DNA of 64,000 nt, taken from Marinobacter sp. HL-58. Lineage in GTDB: Bacteria > Pseudomonadota > Gammaproteobacteria > Pseudomonadales > Oleiphilaceae. Positions 36,663 to 45,797 of this stretch are shown here, one piece after another. The stretch's first letter is position 1. Each line of letters opens with the position of its first letter. The stretch covers positions 214,997-278,996 of the forward strand of contig NZ_LIHP01000012.1 in assembly GCF_001314605.1 (NCBI RefSeq), written 5' to 3'. The position numbers and the translations under genes were made by a program. The notes beneath the pieces were generated by a model. It had not been told where the DNA came from. It ran no database searches and saw nothing but the letters and a program-made list of their open reading frames with translations.

Positions 36663-37310
36663 TCAGAGGCCCAGCACGTCCCGCAGATCCTTCACTGAAT
36701 CGACGATCGCATGCGGTGAATAATGCCCCAGTACATCCCGCTTGTGCACGCCCCACTCCACTCCGATGGACGGCATTCCGATGCGCTGCGCCATCTCGAG
36801 ATCGTAACGGGTATCGCCGATCATTACCGCCTGATGCGGCTCGATTCCATAGAAACGGATAATCTCTCCGAGCATGGCAGGATCCGGCTTGGAGCGGGTT
36901 TCATCAGCGCAACGGGTGATGTCAAAGTGTGGCCCAAGGCCACTCGAAATCAGCGCGCCCTCGAGGCCACGGCGACTTTTCCCTGTGGCCACCGAGCACC
37001 CGCGCCCACCTCCCCGGAGGTCGGCCAGTACATCGGCCATTCCCTCGAAGACATTTTGCGGTGTGGTCACCTTGGAAAAAAAGTAGCGGGCATAACCTTC
37101 GCGAATCGTGTTCATTTCCTCGCGGCTGATACCAGGGTACAGTTTTTCCAGTGCCTCGATCATGCCCAGACCGATAATGTCGCGGTAGGCCTCGCGCTCC
37201 AGTTCCGGGTAGCCAAGTTCAGTGGCAGCCTGGTGCAGGCTGTCGGCGATGTGATCGACGGAATCCACCAGGGTTCCGTCCCAGTCAAAAATTACAACCT
37301 TTACGTCCAT
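36663..37310 (-). CDS. HAD-superfamily phosphatase (phosphoglycolate phosphatase-like)
   Basis: Cytoplasmic hydrolase of 215 residues with the HAD motif I FDWDGTLVDSVDHI (about 8-21), motif II SVATGKSRRGL, and motif IV VMIGDTRYDLEMA. The cap domain is helical, as in Gph-type enzymes. The substrate cannot be told from sequence. The gene lies between rluC and sppA, its usual place in the Pseudomonas lineage, and shares their strand with short gaps. Confidence 0.9.
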   Translation of the reverse strand: MDVKVVIFDWDGTLVDSVDHIADSLHQAATELGYPELEREAYRDIIGLGMIEALEKLYPGISREEMNTIREGYARYFFSKVTTPQNVFEGMADVLADLRGGGRGCSVATGKSRRGLEGALISSGLGPHFDITRCADETRSKPDPAMLGEIIRFYGIEPHQAVMIGDTRYDLEMAQRIGMPSIGVEWGVHKRDVLGHYSPHAIVDSVKDLRDVLGL

Positions 37311-37360
37311 TCTTACTACTCTGCTGTGGTCATGCTCAATAGCCTGATCGGCATGACCGG

Positions 37361-38410
37361 TTATTCGGATGCCTCGCGGCGGGCTGCGAGCCTGGCTATG
37401 GTATCGCCAAACGCCGCATCGTAGGGTGCCTCAAGATGAACGGCCTCGCCGGATACCGGCAACGTAAAGTCCAGCGCCCGGGCATGGAGCATCAGGCGCT
37501 GCCCACCTGCCGCGCGGAAGGCCCGAAGACTTACATCATCCATATACTTGTCATCCCCGGCAATCGGATGACCCGCCCAGGCACAGTGAACCCGAATCTG
37601 GTGCGTCCGCCCGGTAACCGGCGAGGCCTCCACAAGACTGTAGCCATTATAGGATGCCAGACACCGGAACAGCGTGAGAGATTCTTTCCCGGCACTGTCC
37701 ACCCGGACCCGCCGTTCACCCGAGCCCAGCTCAAAACGCAACAGTGGCTCATTCACCCGCCTGACCGACGGCGGCCAGTCTCCTGCCACCAGCGCATGGT
37801 ACTTCTTGCGAATGCGTTTGTGGCGCAGCTCATCCTGAAGATACCGCAGTGCAGACCGCTTTTTCGCCACCATCACCAGGCCGGAGGTGTCCCGATCCAG
37901 CCGGTGCACCAGCTCCAGAAACTTTGCCTCGGGCCTGGCCGCCCTCAGCACTTCGATCAGCCCGAAGTCCAGACCACTGCCACCATGGACCGCAATACCG
38001 GAGGGCTTGTTGACCACCAGCATCTCGGTATTCTCGAAAATGACCGCATCCTGCATCACCCCCTGAACCCGGGAGCCGGGCACCACCTGTTCCGGCTTCT
38101 CCTTGCGGGTTACCGGGGGAATTCGCACTTCATCCCCTGTGCTGAGGCGGGTATCAGGCTTGACCCGCCCCTTGTTTACCCGCACCTCGCCTTTACGGAT
38201 GATGCGATAGACAATGCTGCGGGGCACATCGCGGATCTGCGCCATCAGGAAGTTGTCCACCCGCTGGCCGGCGTTGTCCTCACCCACCACTACCTTTCGC
38301 ACACCCTGCCTGACCTCTGAAGCCCCGGCGCCCGCCGACTGACTGCTCCGCGAGCCTCTGTCCGGGCGCACAGAGGATGAGGATTGTTTATGCCTGGGAG
38401 ATCTGGACAT
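37361..38410 (-). CDS. rluC: 23S rRNA pseudouridine synthase RluC
   Basis: Makes pseudouridines 955, 2504 and 2580 (E. coli numbering) in 23S rRNA. It has 349 residues. A basic, serine-rich N-terminal extension (1-38) precedes an S4 RNA-binding domain (QRVDNFLMAQIRDVPRSIVYR, KGEVRVNKGRV; about 48-105). The RluA-type catalytic domain has HRLDRDTSGLVMVAKK with the catalytic Asp. RTHQIRVHCAWAGHPI follows. It is divergent from rne, the arrangement conserved in gammaproteobacteria. Confidence 0.95.
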   Translation of the reverse strand: MSRSPRHKQSSSSVRPDRGSRSSQSAGAGASEVRQGVRKVVVGEDNAGQRVDNFLMAQIRDVPRSIVYRIIRKGEVRVNKGRVKPDTRLSTGDEVRIPPVTRKEKPEQVVPGSRVQGVMQDAVIFENTEMLVVNKPSGIAVHGGSGLDFGLIEVLRAARPEAKFLELVHRLDRDTSGLVMVAKKRSALRYLQDELRHKRIRKKYHALVAGDWPPSVRRVNEPLLRFELGSGERRVRVDSAGKESLTLFRCLASYNGYSLVEASPVTGRTHQIRVHCAWAGHPIAGDDKYMDDVSLRAFRAAGGQRLMLHARALDFTLPVSGEAVHLEAPYDAAFGDTIARLAARREASE

Positions 38411-38439
38411 GCTTACCTTACCGCCAAAAAACTGCGGGA

Positions 38440-38468
38440 TTGAAGGGCCGGGCGAATACTGTTATATT
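38440..38468 (+). promoter_or_regulatory. rne promoter
   Basis: TTGAAG (38440-38445) and TATATT (38463-38468) are separated by 17 bases. This places transcription start near 38475, about 530 bases before the rne ATG. Confidence 0.75.
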
Positions 38469-38474
38469 CCGGCG

Positions 38475-39004
38475 TGCTCTACCGTTTGTCTACGGCCTGG
38501 CCAGTATGCCAGAAGCCGGAGCGGCAGAAGTATACCGACACTATTTGAGAGTTTGAACGCCGAAAGCCCAATCATTAGCGGGTACGGCGACCGAATCCTC
38601 CCGGATTGAAACGGAAGACGTCGAAAACGACAACTGACCGGAAACCGGGAGAACAAAAACCGTACGGAAAACCGTCGGGCGACATCGCGAAGAATCTTTA
38701 CCAGCACGCAGGGCCGGGCCGTCCAGCATACGAATACGACGTGAGACCCAGGCACCCGCGTGAACCTGAAAACGGATAACATGCGTCAACAGACATTAAC
38801 CCTACACGACACCTCCCTGCCTTCGGGCAGACGAACTGTCGGCGGTGGCCTCGGAACCCCGGGAAGACTTCCCGCAGGGATCTGATTCGTCTGGCCGTCG
38901 GCTTGCTCCTGAAACAAGGGGCCCACGGCACGCAAGTTCTGCTTCGCTGATGCCATTCCCCCGGGTTTTCTGTCCAAACCAAACGACAGGAACCATTTCT
39001 TTCC
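38475..39004 (+). ncRNA. Long structured leader of rne mRNA
   Basis: This 594-base gene-free interval (38411-39004) is almost all predicted leader. Near the 3' end CAGACGAA (38828-38835) can pair with TTCGTCTG (38886-38893). Within that, CGGGAA-GAC-TTCCCG (38860-38874) forms a tight hairpin, so the region folds as a branched structure about 110 bases before the start codon. RNase E leaders are known to sense the enzyme and autoregulate; rne5 and rne-II RNAs are described examples. Assignment to a specific family would need a covariance search. Confidence 0.6.
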
Positions 39005-42000
39005 ATGAAAAGAATGCTGATCAATGCAACTCACCCAGAAGAGTTGCGCGTAGCCCTGGTTGACGGCCAGCGTCTGTTCGACCTGGACATCGAATCCAGC
39101 TCCCGCGAGCAGAAAAAAGCCAACATCTACAAGGGACGTATCACTCGTGTAGAGCCAAGTCTGGAAGCCGCCTTCGTGGATTTCGGCGCCGACCGGCACG
39201 GCTTTCTTCCTCTCAAGGAAATCTCCAAGGAGTATTTCAAGAAATCCCCCGGCCAGATCGAAGGCAAGATCAACATCAAGGATGTGGTCTCCGAAGGTCA
39301 GGAAGTCATTATTCAGGTGGACAAGGAAGAGCGTGGCAACAAGGGCGCCGCCCTGACCACTTTCATTTCCCTTGCCGGCCGCTACCTGGTACTGATGCCT
39401 AACAACCCCCGCGCCGGGGGCATCTCCAGGCGCATCGAGGGCGACGAGCGGGCACAACTCAAAGAAGCCATGAATGACGTCCAGGTGCCAAAATCCATGG
39501 GCATTATTGTGCGCACCGCCGGTATCGGCCGCACTACCGAAGAGCTGCAGTGGGATCTGGATTACCTGGTCCAGTTCTGGGAAGCCATTACCCAGGCTGC
39601 CGGCGAGCGCAAGGCACCCTTCCTGATCCACCAGGAAAGCAACGTGATCATCCGAGCCGTGCGCGACTATCTTCGCCAGGACATCGGCGAGGTACTCATT
39701 GATGCCAGCACGGTTTACGAGGACGTCCTGAATTTCGTCCGCGCCGTCATGCCCTCGTTCGAGAACAAGATCAAGCTGTACAGCGATGAAATCCCTCTGT
39801 TCAGCCGCTACCAGATCGAAGGCCAGATCGAGACGGCTTTCCAGCGGGAAGTGAAACTGCCTTCCGGTGGTTCCATTGTTATTGATCCGACCGAAGCCCT
39901 GGTGTCCATTGATATCAACTCCTCACGGGCCACCAAAGGCCATGACATTGAGGAAACGGCGCTTCAGACCAACCTTGAGGCGGCGGAAGAGATTGCCCGC
40001 CAGCTGCGCCTGCGCGACATGGGCGGCCTGATTGTCATCGACTTCATCGACATGACCCCGGCAAAACACCAGCGGGAAGTCGAACAGAAAATGCGCGAAG
40101 CGCTGGAAATCGATCGCGCCCGGGTCCAGGTGGGCAAGATTTCCCGCTTTGGCCTGCTGGAAATGTCCCGCCAGCGTCTGCGTCCGTCACTCGGTGAAAC
40201 CCGCAGTGAGGTCTGCCCGCGCTGTGAGGGTCAGGGCACCATTCGTGGCATCGAATCCCTGGCTCTGAGCATCATGCGCCTGATCTACGAGGAGTCTTCC
40301 AAGGAGAAGACCGGCCAGGTCCGCGCTGTGGTTCCCGTGGCCGTTGCCACCTTCCTGCTGAACGAAAAGCGCAAGCAGCTGGCTGATATCGAAGCCCGTC
40401 AGGAAGTGGAAGTTGTGGTGGTTCCGGCGCCCCACATGGAAACCCCGCACTTTGAAATCCTGCGTATGCGTGATGATGAAGCTGGCGTGGAGCACGTATC
40501 CAGCTACCAGGTGGCGCAGGAATACAGCGAGCGCGAAGAAGAAATATTCGAAGCCCCGGCCGCCCAGCCGCCGGTGCGCGAACAGGCAGCGGTGAAAGCC
40601 ATTCGCCCCGCCGCCCCGGCGCCTGCGCCGGCCCAGGCACAGGTTCAGAACAAGGCAGCGGAACCGGCATCCGCAGACCAGGGCGAAGGCCTGTTCCGCA
40701 AGCTCGGCCGCAAGATTGCCGATTTCTTCAGTGGTGAGGAAGTTATCGGTGAGCCACCGGTAAAGCGGGAACAGCCCAGCCGCTCCGATCGTGATGAGCG
40801 CCGCACCCAGGGTCGGCAGGATCGCCGCAAATCCCGGGTAGCCCGGGACGACAATCGCCCTGGCAACCGCAGCGGCGCAGACCGGCGTCAGGCCGGGGGC
40901 AACCGTGGTGACAGCAGCCGCACTGACGATAACCGTGGCCGTAATCGTGGCGCCAACCGCAATCGCGGCGAAGACCAGGCACGTCCGGGTCAGGCCCAGC
41001 AGGGCAGTGGCGACAAGACCGCGGATGGCCGCAAGGACAGCAATCGCAAGGACGGCCAGCCCCAGGGCCGTGGCCAGGGCCGCAACAAGCCCCAGGGCCG
41101 CGACCAGAAGGACACCCGGGAACAGAAAGGTACCGGAGAGGTAAAAGACAAGCAGGAGCAGCAGGACAGCACCCAGAAAGCGCCTGCCGCCGACAGGCCC
41201 GGCTCCGACGAGAAGCGCCGCAAGCCGCGGCGCAATCGCAATCGCGATGGCTCCCCTGCGGAAACTCCGGCCTCCACACCGGCAGATCGGAAGATTGCTC
41301 GCAGTGAGAAGCATCAGAAAGATACCCAGCCGGAGGACTCAACGGAAAACAAACCCGTGGTACTGCCTGCCGGAAAACCGGATGTGGCTGCAGCCAATGC
41401 ACCAGAGAGCAAGCCTGCAGACAAGCCTGAAGAGAAGGCGACCGAAAAGCCTGTAGAGGCCCGGGACGAAAATGCAGCTGCAACTTCACCTGCTGCTGCA
41501 GACACCACCCCGGAGCAGCCCCGGCCCGCAGCGCCTGTAGAGGTGGCCAAAGCCGAGCAGGCGGAATCCGTTGCTGAATCCCCGGTTGCTGAAAAACCCG
41601 TCGATGAAAACAAAGCGCCGGAAACTGAAACGGATACCAGCCAGGCCGGATCTGCCGACACCAAAGACAGCGGTGCCGATGCAAAGGGCGAGGAAAAACC
41701 AAAGCGCCCTGCCCGTCCGCGCCGGTCCTCCGGCAGAAAGCCTGCAGCAAAGAAGGCTGAAACCGCCACTGACACCGCGCCAGAAGCTGCTGCCAGGTCA
41801 TCATCCGGGGAAGCAAAGCCAACTCCGGTTGCAACTGCCGGAGAGGCAGAGCCTGAAGCAACAGAGAAGCCGGAACAGAACGCCGAAAGCAAGCCCGAAA
41901 CCCCGGCGGACAATGCCCCTGCGAAGGAGGCCGCAAGTCCCGCACCTGAAAAGGCAGAACAGCCCGTAGCGCCGGCAGCAAAGGCAGAATCAGAGCCAAA

Positions 42001-42259
42001 AGCAACAGACGACACCAGCAAACAACCGGACGTTAAACCGGAGGCTGTTGAAACGCCGGTTGCGAAAGAAGCGGAAGCTGAACAGCCCGGACAGGAAGAC
42101 AAGCCCGCCGAAAAAGCCCAAGAAGCGGCAGCGGAGCCTGAAAAGCAAACCGACCAGGTGGATGTACCGGTAACACCGGGCCGAGCCTACAATGATCCGA
42201 GGGAAGTCCGTAAACGTCAGCGGGCAGCCGAAGAGGCCAAAAAGGCCGGGAGTGACTGA
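39005..42259 (+). CDS. rne: Ribonuclease E
   Basis: Endoribonuclease that starts mRNA decay and matures rRNA and tRNA; scaffold of the degradosome. It has 1084 residues. The N-terminal catalytic half keeps E. coli numbering: S1 domain ~38-118, DNase I-like Asp303 (SIDINSSR) and Asp346 (VIDFIDM), and the Zn-link CPRC at Cys404 and Cys407. [16 protein letters not shown] (about 562-577) is a probable membrane-binding amphipathic helix. The rest is low-complexity: an Arg/Asp/Asn/Gly-rich part (~590-760), then Ala/Pro/Glu/Lys-rich repeats with a basic island [12 protein letters not shown] near 900. These are typical of an intrinsically disordered scaffold. The ATG at 39005 follows the long leader. 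Confidence 0.96.
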   Translation: MKRMLINATHPEELRVALVDGQRLFDLDIESSSREQKKANIYKGRITRVEPSLEAAFVDFGADRHGFLPLKEISKEYFKKSPGQIEGKINIKDVVSEGQEVIIQVDKEERGNKGAALTTFISLAGRYLVLMPNNPRAGGISRRIEGDERAQLKEAMNDVQVPKSMGIIVRTAGIGRTTEELQWDLDYLVQFWEAITQAAGERKAPFLIHQESNVIIRAVRDYLRQDIGEVLIDASTVYEDVLNFVRAVMPSFENKIKLYSDEIPLFSRYQIEGQIETAFQREVKLPSGGSIVIDPTEALVSIDINSSRATKGHDIEETALQTNLEAAEEIARQLRLRDMGGLIVIDFIDMTPAKHQREVEQKMREALEIDRARVQVGKISRFGLLEMSRQRLRPSLGETRSEVCPRCEGQGTIRGIESLALSIMRLIYEESSKEKTGQVRAVVPVAVATFLLNEKRKQLADIEARQEVEVVVVPAPHMETPHFEILRMRDDEAGVEHVSSYQVAQEYSEREEEIFEAPAAQPPVREQAAVKAIRPAAPAPAPAQAQVQNKAAEPASADQGEGLFRKLGRKIADFFSGEEVIGEPPVKREQPSRSDRDERRTQGRQDRRKSRVARDDNRPGNRSGADRRQAGGNRGDSSRTDDNRGRNRGANRNRGEDQARPGQAQQGSGDKTADGRKDSNRKDGQPQGRGQGRNKPQGRDQKDTREQKGTGEVKDKQEQQDSTQKAPAADRPGSDEKRRKPRRNRNRDGSPAETPASTPADRKIARSEKHQKDTQPEDSTENKPVVLPAGKPDVAAANAPESKPADKPEEKATEKPVEARDENAAATSPAAADTTPEQPRPAAPVEVAKAEQAESVAESPVAEKPVDENKAPETETDTSQAGSADTKDSGADAKGEEKPKRPARPRRSSGRKPAAKKAETATDTAPEAAARSSSGEAKPTPVATAGEAEPEATEKPEQNAESKPETPADNAPAKEAASPAPEKAEQPVAPAAKAESEPKATDDTSKQPDVKPEAVETPVAKEAEAEQPGQEDKPAEKAQEAAAEPEKQTDQVDVPVTPGRAYNDPREVRKRQRAAEEAKKAGSD

Positions 42260-42262
42260 CGA

Positions 42263-42802
42263 ATGCTATCAGATTCGGACATCGAAGCGCTGGAAGACAT
42301 CTTGTTCGCGGAACCTTGGGGTGACGACGCCCTGGATTTCTTCGGTTTGCACGGGGTAGTCTGCGCCAGCGTGGTAGGCCCGGTATCATTAAGCACTGAG
42401 GATATATTCAGACTGGCCACGGGCGCCGACCAGGCGCCGGATGGCCGGATTCCGGATACCTTCCGCAGTGCCGTGGAACGGCTTTCCAGGGATATGGCCC
42501 ATGCTCTCGACATGGGGCAGCCCCTGGAATTGCCGGAGCCGGAAGACGGTGACCCGATGAATGCGCTCGAGAACTGGTGTGCAGGCTTTGTGGACACCTT
42601 CCTCGAAAACGAGGATGCCTGGTTGGAAGCGGGAGAGGAAGAAACCGCCGACCTGCTGGTACCGATGCTGACACTGTCGGGCCTGTTCGAAGACGAGGAC
42701 TTCCAGAATGTCCGCAACAGCCCGAAACTGTCCCGGGATATGTCCGATGCGATTCCCGATTCGCTGACCGACCTGTATCTGTTGTTCCACGCTCCGGATT
42801 AA
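42263..42802 (+). CDS. UPF0149 (YgfB/YecA) family protein
   Basis: The 179-residue acidic, helical protein carries the UPF0149 hallmarks LHGVVCASVVGP (about 28-39) and WCAGFVDTF (about 105-113). The family's role is not settled. It lacks the C-terminal SEC-C zinc motif of YecA. It begins three bases after the rne stop codon, with GGGAG inside the rne end as ribosome site, so it is probably made from the rne transcript. It ends four bases into the convergent PHP gene. Confidence 0.85.
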   Translation: MLSDSDIEALEDILFAEPWGDDALDFFGLHGVVCASVVGPVSLSTEDIFRLATGADQAPDGRIPDTFRSAVERLSRDMAHALDMGQPLELPEPEDGDPMNALENWCAGFVDTFLENEDAWLEAGEEETADLLVPMLTLSGLFEDEDFQNVRNSPKLSRDMSDAIPDSLTDLYLLFHAPD

Positions 42803-43677
42803 ACCGGAGCAGTAACACCGACCGGTTTTCTGAAATGATGCCAGACAGGCTCCAGCCCGTCTGGCATTTTCATTATGGAACCCAATTCGCACCAGGGCGC
42901 TCCGGGAAAGTGAAAGTCACTGCCCTGGGAGGCCAGCAGGTTTTCCCGACGGCACAGCTCGGCCAGAAAGCCGAGGTCACCGCTGGACTGGCCGGATGTG
43001 GACACTTCAATGGCCCGGCCCCCGGCCTGGCGGAAATCGCTGGTCAGTGAACGCAATCGGGTGGCCGTGAGCTTGTATTTGCGCGGGTGTGCCAGTACTG
43101 CGATTCCGCCCGCGTCGGTAATCCACTTCACAACCTCCTCCAGGGACGGCCAGAAGCCCTTGACGTCTCCGGCCTTGCCTGTACCCAGGTAACGCTTGAA
43201 CGCCTGAGCGGAGTCCTTGACCACGCCCTCATCAACCAGCACCCGGGCAAAATGGGGCCGCCCTGGCACATCCCCGCCGGCCTTGATGGTGGCCTTTTCC
43301 ACCATATCTTCAATTTTCAACTTGCCCAGCTTTTCGGCAATTGTCCGTGCCCTTCGCCAGCGGTTATCATTCTGCCGCACCAGAGCAGCGTTCAGACCCG
43401 GGTTGGCGGTATCAAAATCAAGCCCGACAATGTGTATGGTGTGGCTGCGCCAGACGCAGGACAACTCGGTACCCGCCACCAGTGAAATACCAACGGCCGC
43501 CGCTGCCGTTTCCGCGTCGCCCAGCCCAGCTATCGTGTCATGATCCGTCAACGCGAGGTGGGTTACGCCTTTCTCCCGCGCCCGTTGAACCAACTCTTCA
43601 GGAGGCAGGGCACCGTCCGAGGCGGTACTGTGGCAGTGCAGATCAATGCAGAATTCAGCTTCTTGCGTTATAGTCAC
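42799..43677 (-). CDS. yciV: PHP-domain phosphoesterase (YciV / RNase AM type)
   Basis: Metal-dependent PHP phosphoesterase of 292 residues. The metal ligands are in [27 protein letters not shown], and the C-terminal SDFHFPG. Homologues dephosphorylate 3',5'-nucleoside bisphosphates and act as 5'-3' exonucleases maturing rRNA. I start at the GTG 43677, with GGAA five bases upstream, rather than the longer frame to 43833, because homologues begin just before DLHCHS. It overlaps the UPF0149 gene by four bases; its last ~20 codons contain a terminator hairpin for the opposite strand. Confidence 0.88.
   Translation of the reverse strand: MTITQEAEFCIDLHCHSTASDGALPPEELVQRAREKGVTHLALTDHDTIAGLGDAETAAAAVGISLVAGTELSCVWRSHTIHIVGLDFDTANPGLNAALVRQNDNRWRRARTIAEKLGKLKIEDMVEKATIKAGGDVPGRPHFARVLVDEGVVKDSAQAFKRYLGTGKAGDVKGFWPSLEEVVKWITDAGGIAVLAHPRKYKLTATRLRSLTSDFRQAGGRAIEVSTSGQSSGDLGFLAELCRRENLLASQGSDFHFPGAPWCELGSIMKMPDGLEPVWHHFRKPVGVTAPV
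42840..42870 (+). terminator. Terminator of rne-UPF0149, inside the PHP gene
   Basis: GCCAGAC-A-GGC-TCCA-GCC-C-GTCTGGC is followed by ATTTTCATT on the plus strand, about 37 bases after the UPF0149 stop codon. It lies within the antisense 3' coding end of the PHP gene. Confidence 0.7.
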
Positions 43678-43761
43678 ATCGTTTCCGATTTCAGAGATAG
43701 TAGGCAGCGCCAGTGTATCAGCCCGGCACTGCCCCGTGTCAGCAAATATCCGGAGAATGCC

Positions 43762-44061
43762 ATGTATTACGCCATAATCAGCGAAGACGTTGAAGACAGC
43801 CTGCCGTTGAGGGCTTCCGCCCGCGCTGCTCATCTTGACCGGCTCAACCAGTTGAAGGGCGAAGGCCGGTTACTCGTTGCCGGCCCCCATCCCGCGATCG
43901 ATACCCCGGAACCCGGCGATGCCGGATTTACCGGTAGTCTGGTCATCGCCGAGTTCGATTCCCTGGAATCCGCACAGGCATGGGCGGACGCTGACCCCTA
44001 CGTGGACGCCGGCGTGTACCAGCGGGTCACCGTCAAACCCTTCAAGGTCGTACTCCCATGA
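43762..44061 (+). CDS. yciI: YciI family protein
   Basis: Small ferredoxin-like alpha+beta protein of 99 residues, with [17 protein letters not shown] at the start and [13 protein letters not shown] in the middle. It carries the conserved His of the family (His-Asp dyad, ARAAHLDRL). The cellular role of YciI is not known. The start is the ATG at 43762 with GGAG six bases upstream; the longer open frame has no such signal. It is divergent from the PHP gene (85 bases between starts), so the two probably share a control region. Confidence 0.9.
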   Translation: MYYAIISEDVEDSLPLRASARAAHLDRLNQLKGEGRLLVAGPHPAIDTPEPGDAGFTGSLVIAEFDSLESAQAWADADPYVDAGVYQRVTVKPFKVVLP

Positions 44062-44179
44062 CCTGGCTCCTGGCGCCGGCATCCGCTTCCATGAGTGTTT
44101 TGTAATGAACGCTGTCTTGTATGGCCCGGTATCTGTGACAAAATTGCGCCTCAAATCGCTGCATCAGGGAACAAAACCA

Positions 44180-44851
44180 GTGACGCCTTTACGTCTGATT
44201 TTCTGCTTTCTTGCACTGATGGTTGCTGCAGCCTCAGCCCATGCAAAGACCGTCTATGTCGACGATTCACTCTATGCCCCGATTCGCAGTGGCGAGGGGA
44301 CACAGTACCGCATTCTTCATTCCGGAGTTCGCAGTGGCACGGCCCTGGAGCTCCTGGAAACGTCCGATTCCGGCTACAGCCGGGTACGGACCCCTGAGGG
44401 CATCGAAGGCTGGATCAATTCCCGCTACGTCACCGAAACGCCTGTCGCCAGGCAAAGACTTGAACAGGCCAACAAGCAGCTGGAACAAACCCGCAATGAA
44501 CTTGGTGAACTCAGGGAACAGCTTGAAGAGGTCACCAGCGAGCGCGACGAGCTGAGAAACTCCGAAGAAGCCCTGCAATCCCGCGCCGGAAAGCTCAGCG
44601 AAGAACTCAGCAACATCAAGGAAGTAGCGTCCGATTCCATTAACCTGGACCGCCGCAACAGTGAACTGAGCGAGGAGAACCAGAAGCTTCGCAATGAGCT
44701 GGAGGTACTGACCGCCGAGAAGGAACGGCTTGAAGGGAAAAAAGAGTCGGACTTCATGTTGCTGGGCGCGGCCCTGGTATTGCTGGGTGTCATTCTTGCC
44801 CTGGTGGTTCCACTGCTGAAGCCTGCCCGGAAAACGGACAACTGGGCCTGA
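44180..44851 (+). CDS. SH3-domain, coiled-coil membrane protein (YgiM-like)
   Basis: The 223-residue protein matches the TIGR04211-type layout. It has a signal peptide (about 1-24, ending SAHA), an SH3b domain (25-85: DSLYAPIRSGEGTQYRI, EGWINSRYV), a long coiled coil (~90-190, Glu/Leu/Arg-rich), and a C-terminal membrane segment (LLGAALVLLGVILALVVPL) with a short basic tail. It is therefore periplasmic and anchored in the inner membrane. The start is a GTG at 44180 with AGGGA upstream; the ATG at 44105 lacks a ribosome site and would spoil the signal peptide. Function is unknown. Confidence 0.85.
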   Translation: MTPLRLIFCFLALMVAAASAHAKTVYVDDSLYAPIRSGEGTQYRILHSGVRSGTALELLETSDSGYSRVRTPEGIEGWINSRYVTETPVARQRLEQANKQLEQTRNELGELREQLEEVTSERDELRNSEEALQSRAGKLSEELSNIKEVASDSINLDRRNSELSEENQKLRNELEVLTAEKERLEGKKESDFMLLGAALVLLGVILALVVPLLKPARKTDNWA

Positions 44852-44924
44852 TACCCCGCGTATTCTTTGACGCTACCACCCATTGCGATTATAAAGAACA
44901 AAACAACCGTGGTGAGGTGTCGGG

Positions 44925-45227
44925 ATGTCGGAGTTCATGAAAGACTACTCAGAGAAACGCGATTTTCATCGCATGCAGATGAATTCGGAAATCGAGCTCA
45001 CGGATGGAGACGGTGTCGCTTTTCCGGGTATCTGCAAGGACCTCAGTGGCGCCGGCATGCAACTTTTCGTGGAGAGAGCGTTTTCGGAAGGGGACGAAAT
45101 CCATACCCTGCTGCCATCCACCAACGACCAGTTTCCTCCCTTCGAAACGCTTTGTCGTGTACTGCGGTGTGAACCCGAAGGTGATGGGTATCTGCTGGGC
45201 GTGGAGATTGTTCAGGTCAAACGCTGA
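44925..45227 (+). CDS. PilZ-domain protein
   Basis: A stand-alone PilZ domain of 100 residues. It has the c-di-GMP-binding signatures: RxxxR in EKRDFHRMQM (Arg12-Arg16) and (D/N)xSxxG as DLSGAG (about 39-44). It should act as a cytoplasmic c-di-GMP effector. The target cannot be told. The start is the ATG at 44925 with GAGGTGT upstream. No neighbouring cyclase, phosphodiesterase or motility gene is present. It is convergent with rraA. Confidence 0.9.
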   Translation: MSEFMKDYSEKRDFHRMQMNSEIELTDGDGVAFPGICKDLSGAGMQLFVERAFSEGDEIHTLLPSTNDQFPPFETLCRVLRCEPEGDGYLLGVEIVQVKR

Positions 45228-45246
45228 TCAGGATGATCAGACGGAT

Positions 45247-45274
45247 AAAACCGGCAGCCGCAGGCGACTGCCGG
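45247..45274 (-). terminator. Terminator of ppsA-rraA
   Basis: On the minus strand, CCGGCAG / CTGCCGG with a ten-base loop is followed by TTTTAT. It lies 14-41 bases past the rraA stop codon. Confidence 0.75.
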
Positions 45275-45287
45275 GCAACTGGTCGTA

Positions 45288-45770
45288 TCAGTCAGTCTTG
45301 AGCGGCTTCCCGGATACCACGATGCCGTTGTTGTCGGCATAGACGTAGTGGCCGGGGTGGAAGGTCACGCCACCAAACGTCACAGGCACATTCAGATCAC
45401 CCACGCCCCGCTTTTCGGTTTTACGCGGATGTGTACCCAGTGCCTGAACACCCAGCGAAGTCCGGGCGATCACGTCCACATCCCGGATGCAGCCGTAAAT
45501 GATCAACCCCGCCCATCCGTTATCCGCCGCTTTCTCCGCCAGCATATCACCGAGCAGCGCAGCACGTTTGGAACCGCCGCCATCAACCACCATGACCCGG
45601 CCGTTACCCGGAAGAGCAACCTGCTCTTTGACGACCGAGTTATCTTCAAAGCACTTGACCGTCACAATCTCGCCGCCGAACGCATCCACGGCGCCGAAAT
45701 TCCGGAATCCCGGCTCTACCACAAGTACTTCCGGGTGATCATCACACAGATCTGGGGTTACAATCGGCAC
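45288..45770 (-). CDS. rraA: RNase E activity inhibitor RraA
   Basis: Trimeric protein of 160 residues that binds the RNase E scaffold region and lowers mRNA cleavage in E. coli; part of the RraA/methyltransferase-like fold. Signatures are [21 protein letters not shown] (about 61-81), [12 protein letters not shown], and the C-terminal [14 protein letters not shown]. The start is GTG at 45770 with AAGGAGG eight bases upstream. It follows ppsA on the same strand after 27 bases, so both are on one transcript. Its target RNase E is encoded 3 kb away. Confidence 0.94.
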   Translation of the reverse strand: MPIVTPDLCDDHPEVLVVEPGFRNFGAVDAFGGEIVTVKCFEDNSVVKEQVALPGNGRVMVVDGGGSKRAALLGDMLAEKAADNGWAGLIIYGCIRDVDVIARTSLGVQALGTHPRKTEKRGVGDLNVPVTFGGVTFHPGHYVYADNNGIVVSGKPLKTD

Positions 45771-45797
45771 GCGTGCGCCCTCCTTTTTCTCGATTGG

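Noticed and set aside
43540..43761. Upstream extension of the YciI reading frame
   Set aside because: It overlaps the divergent PHP gene, and the ATG at 43762 has a proper ribosome site and the usual family start.
43877..44179. Upstream extension of the SH3-protein reading frame
   Set aside because: It runs through yciI in another frame and would place the clear signal peptide in the middle of the protein. The GTG at 44180 is the better start.
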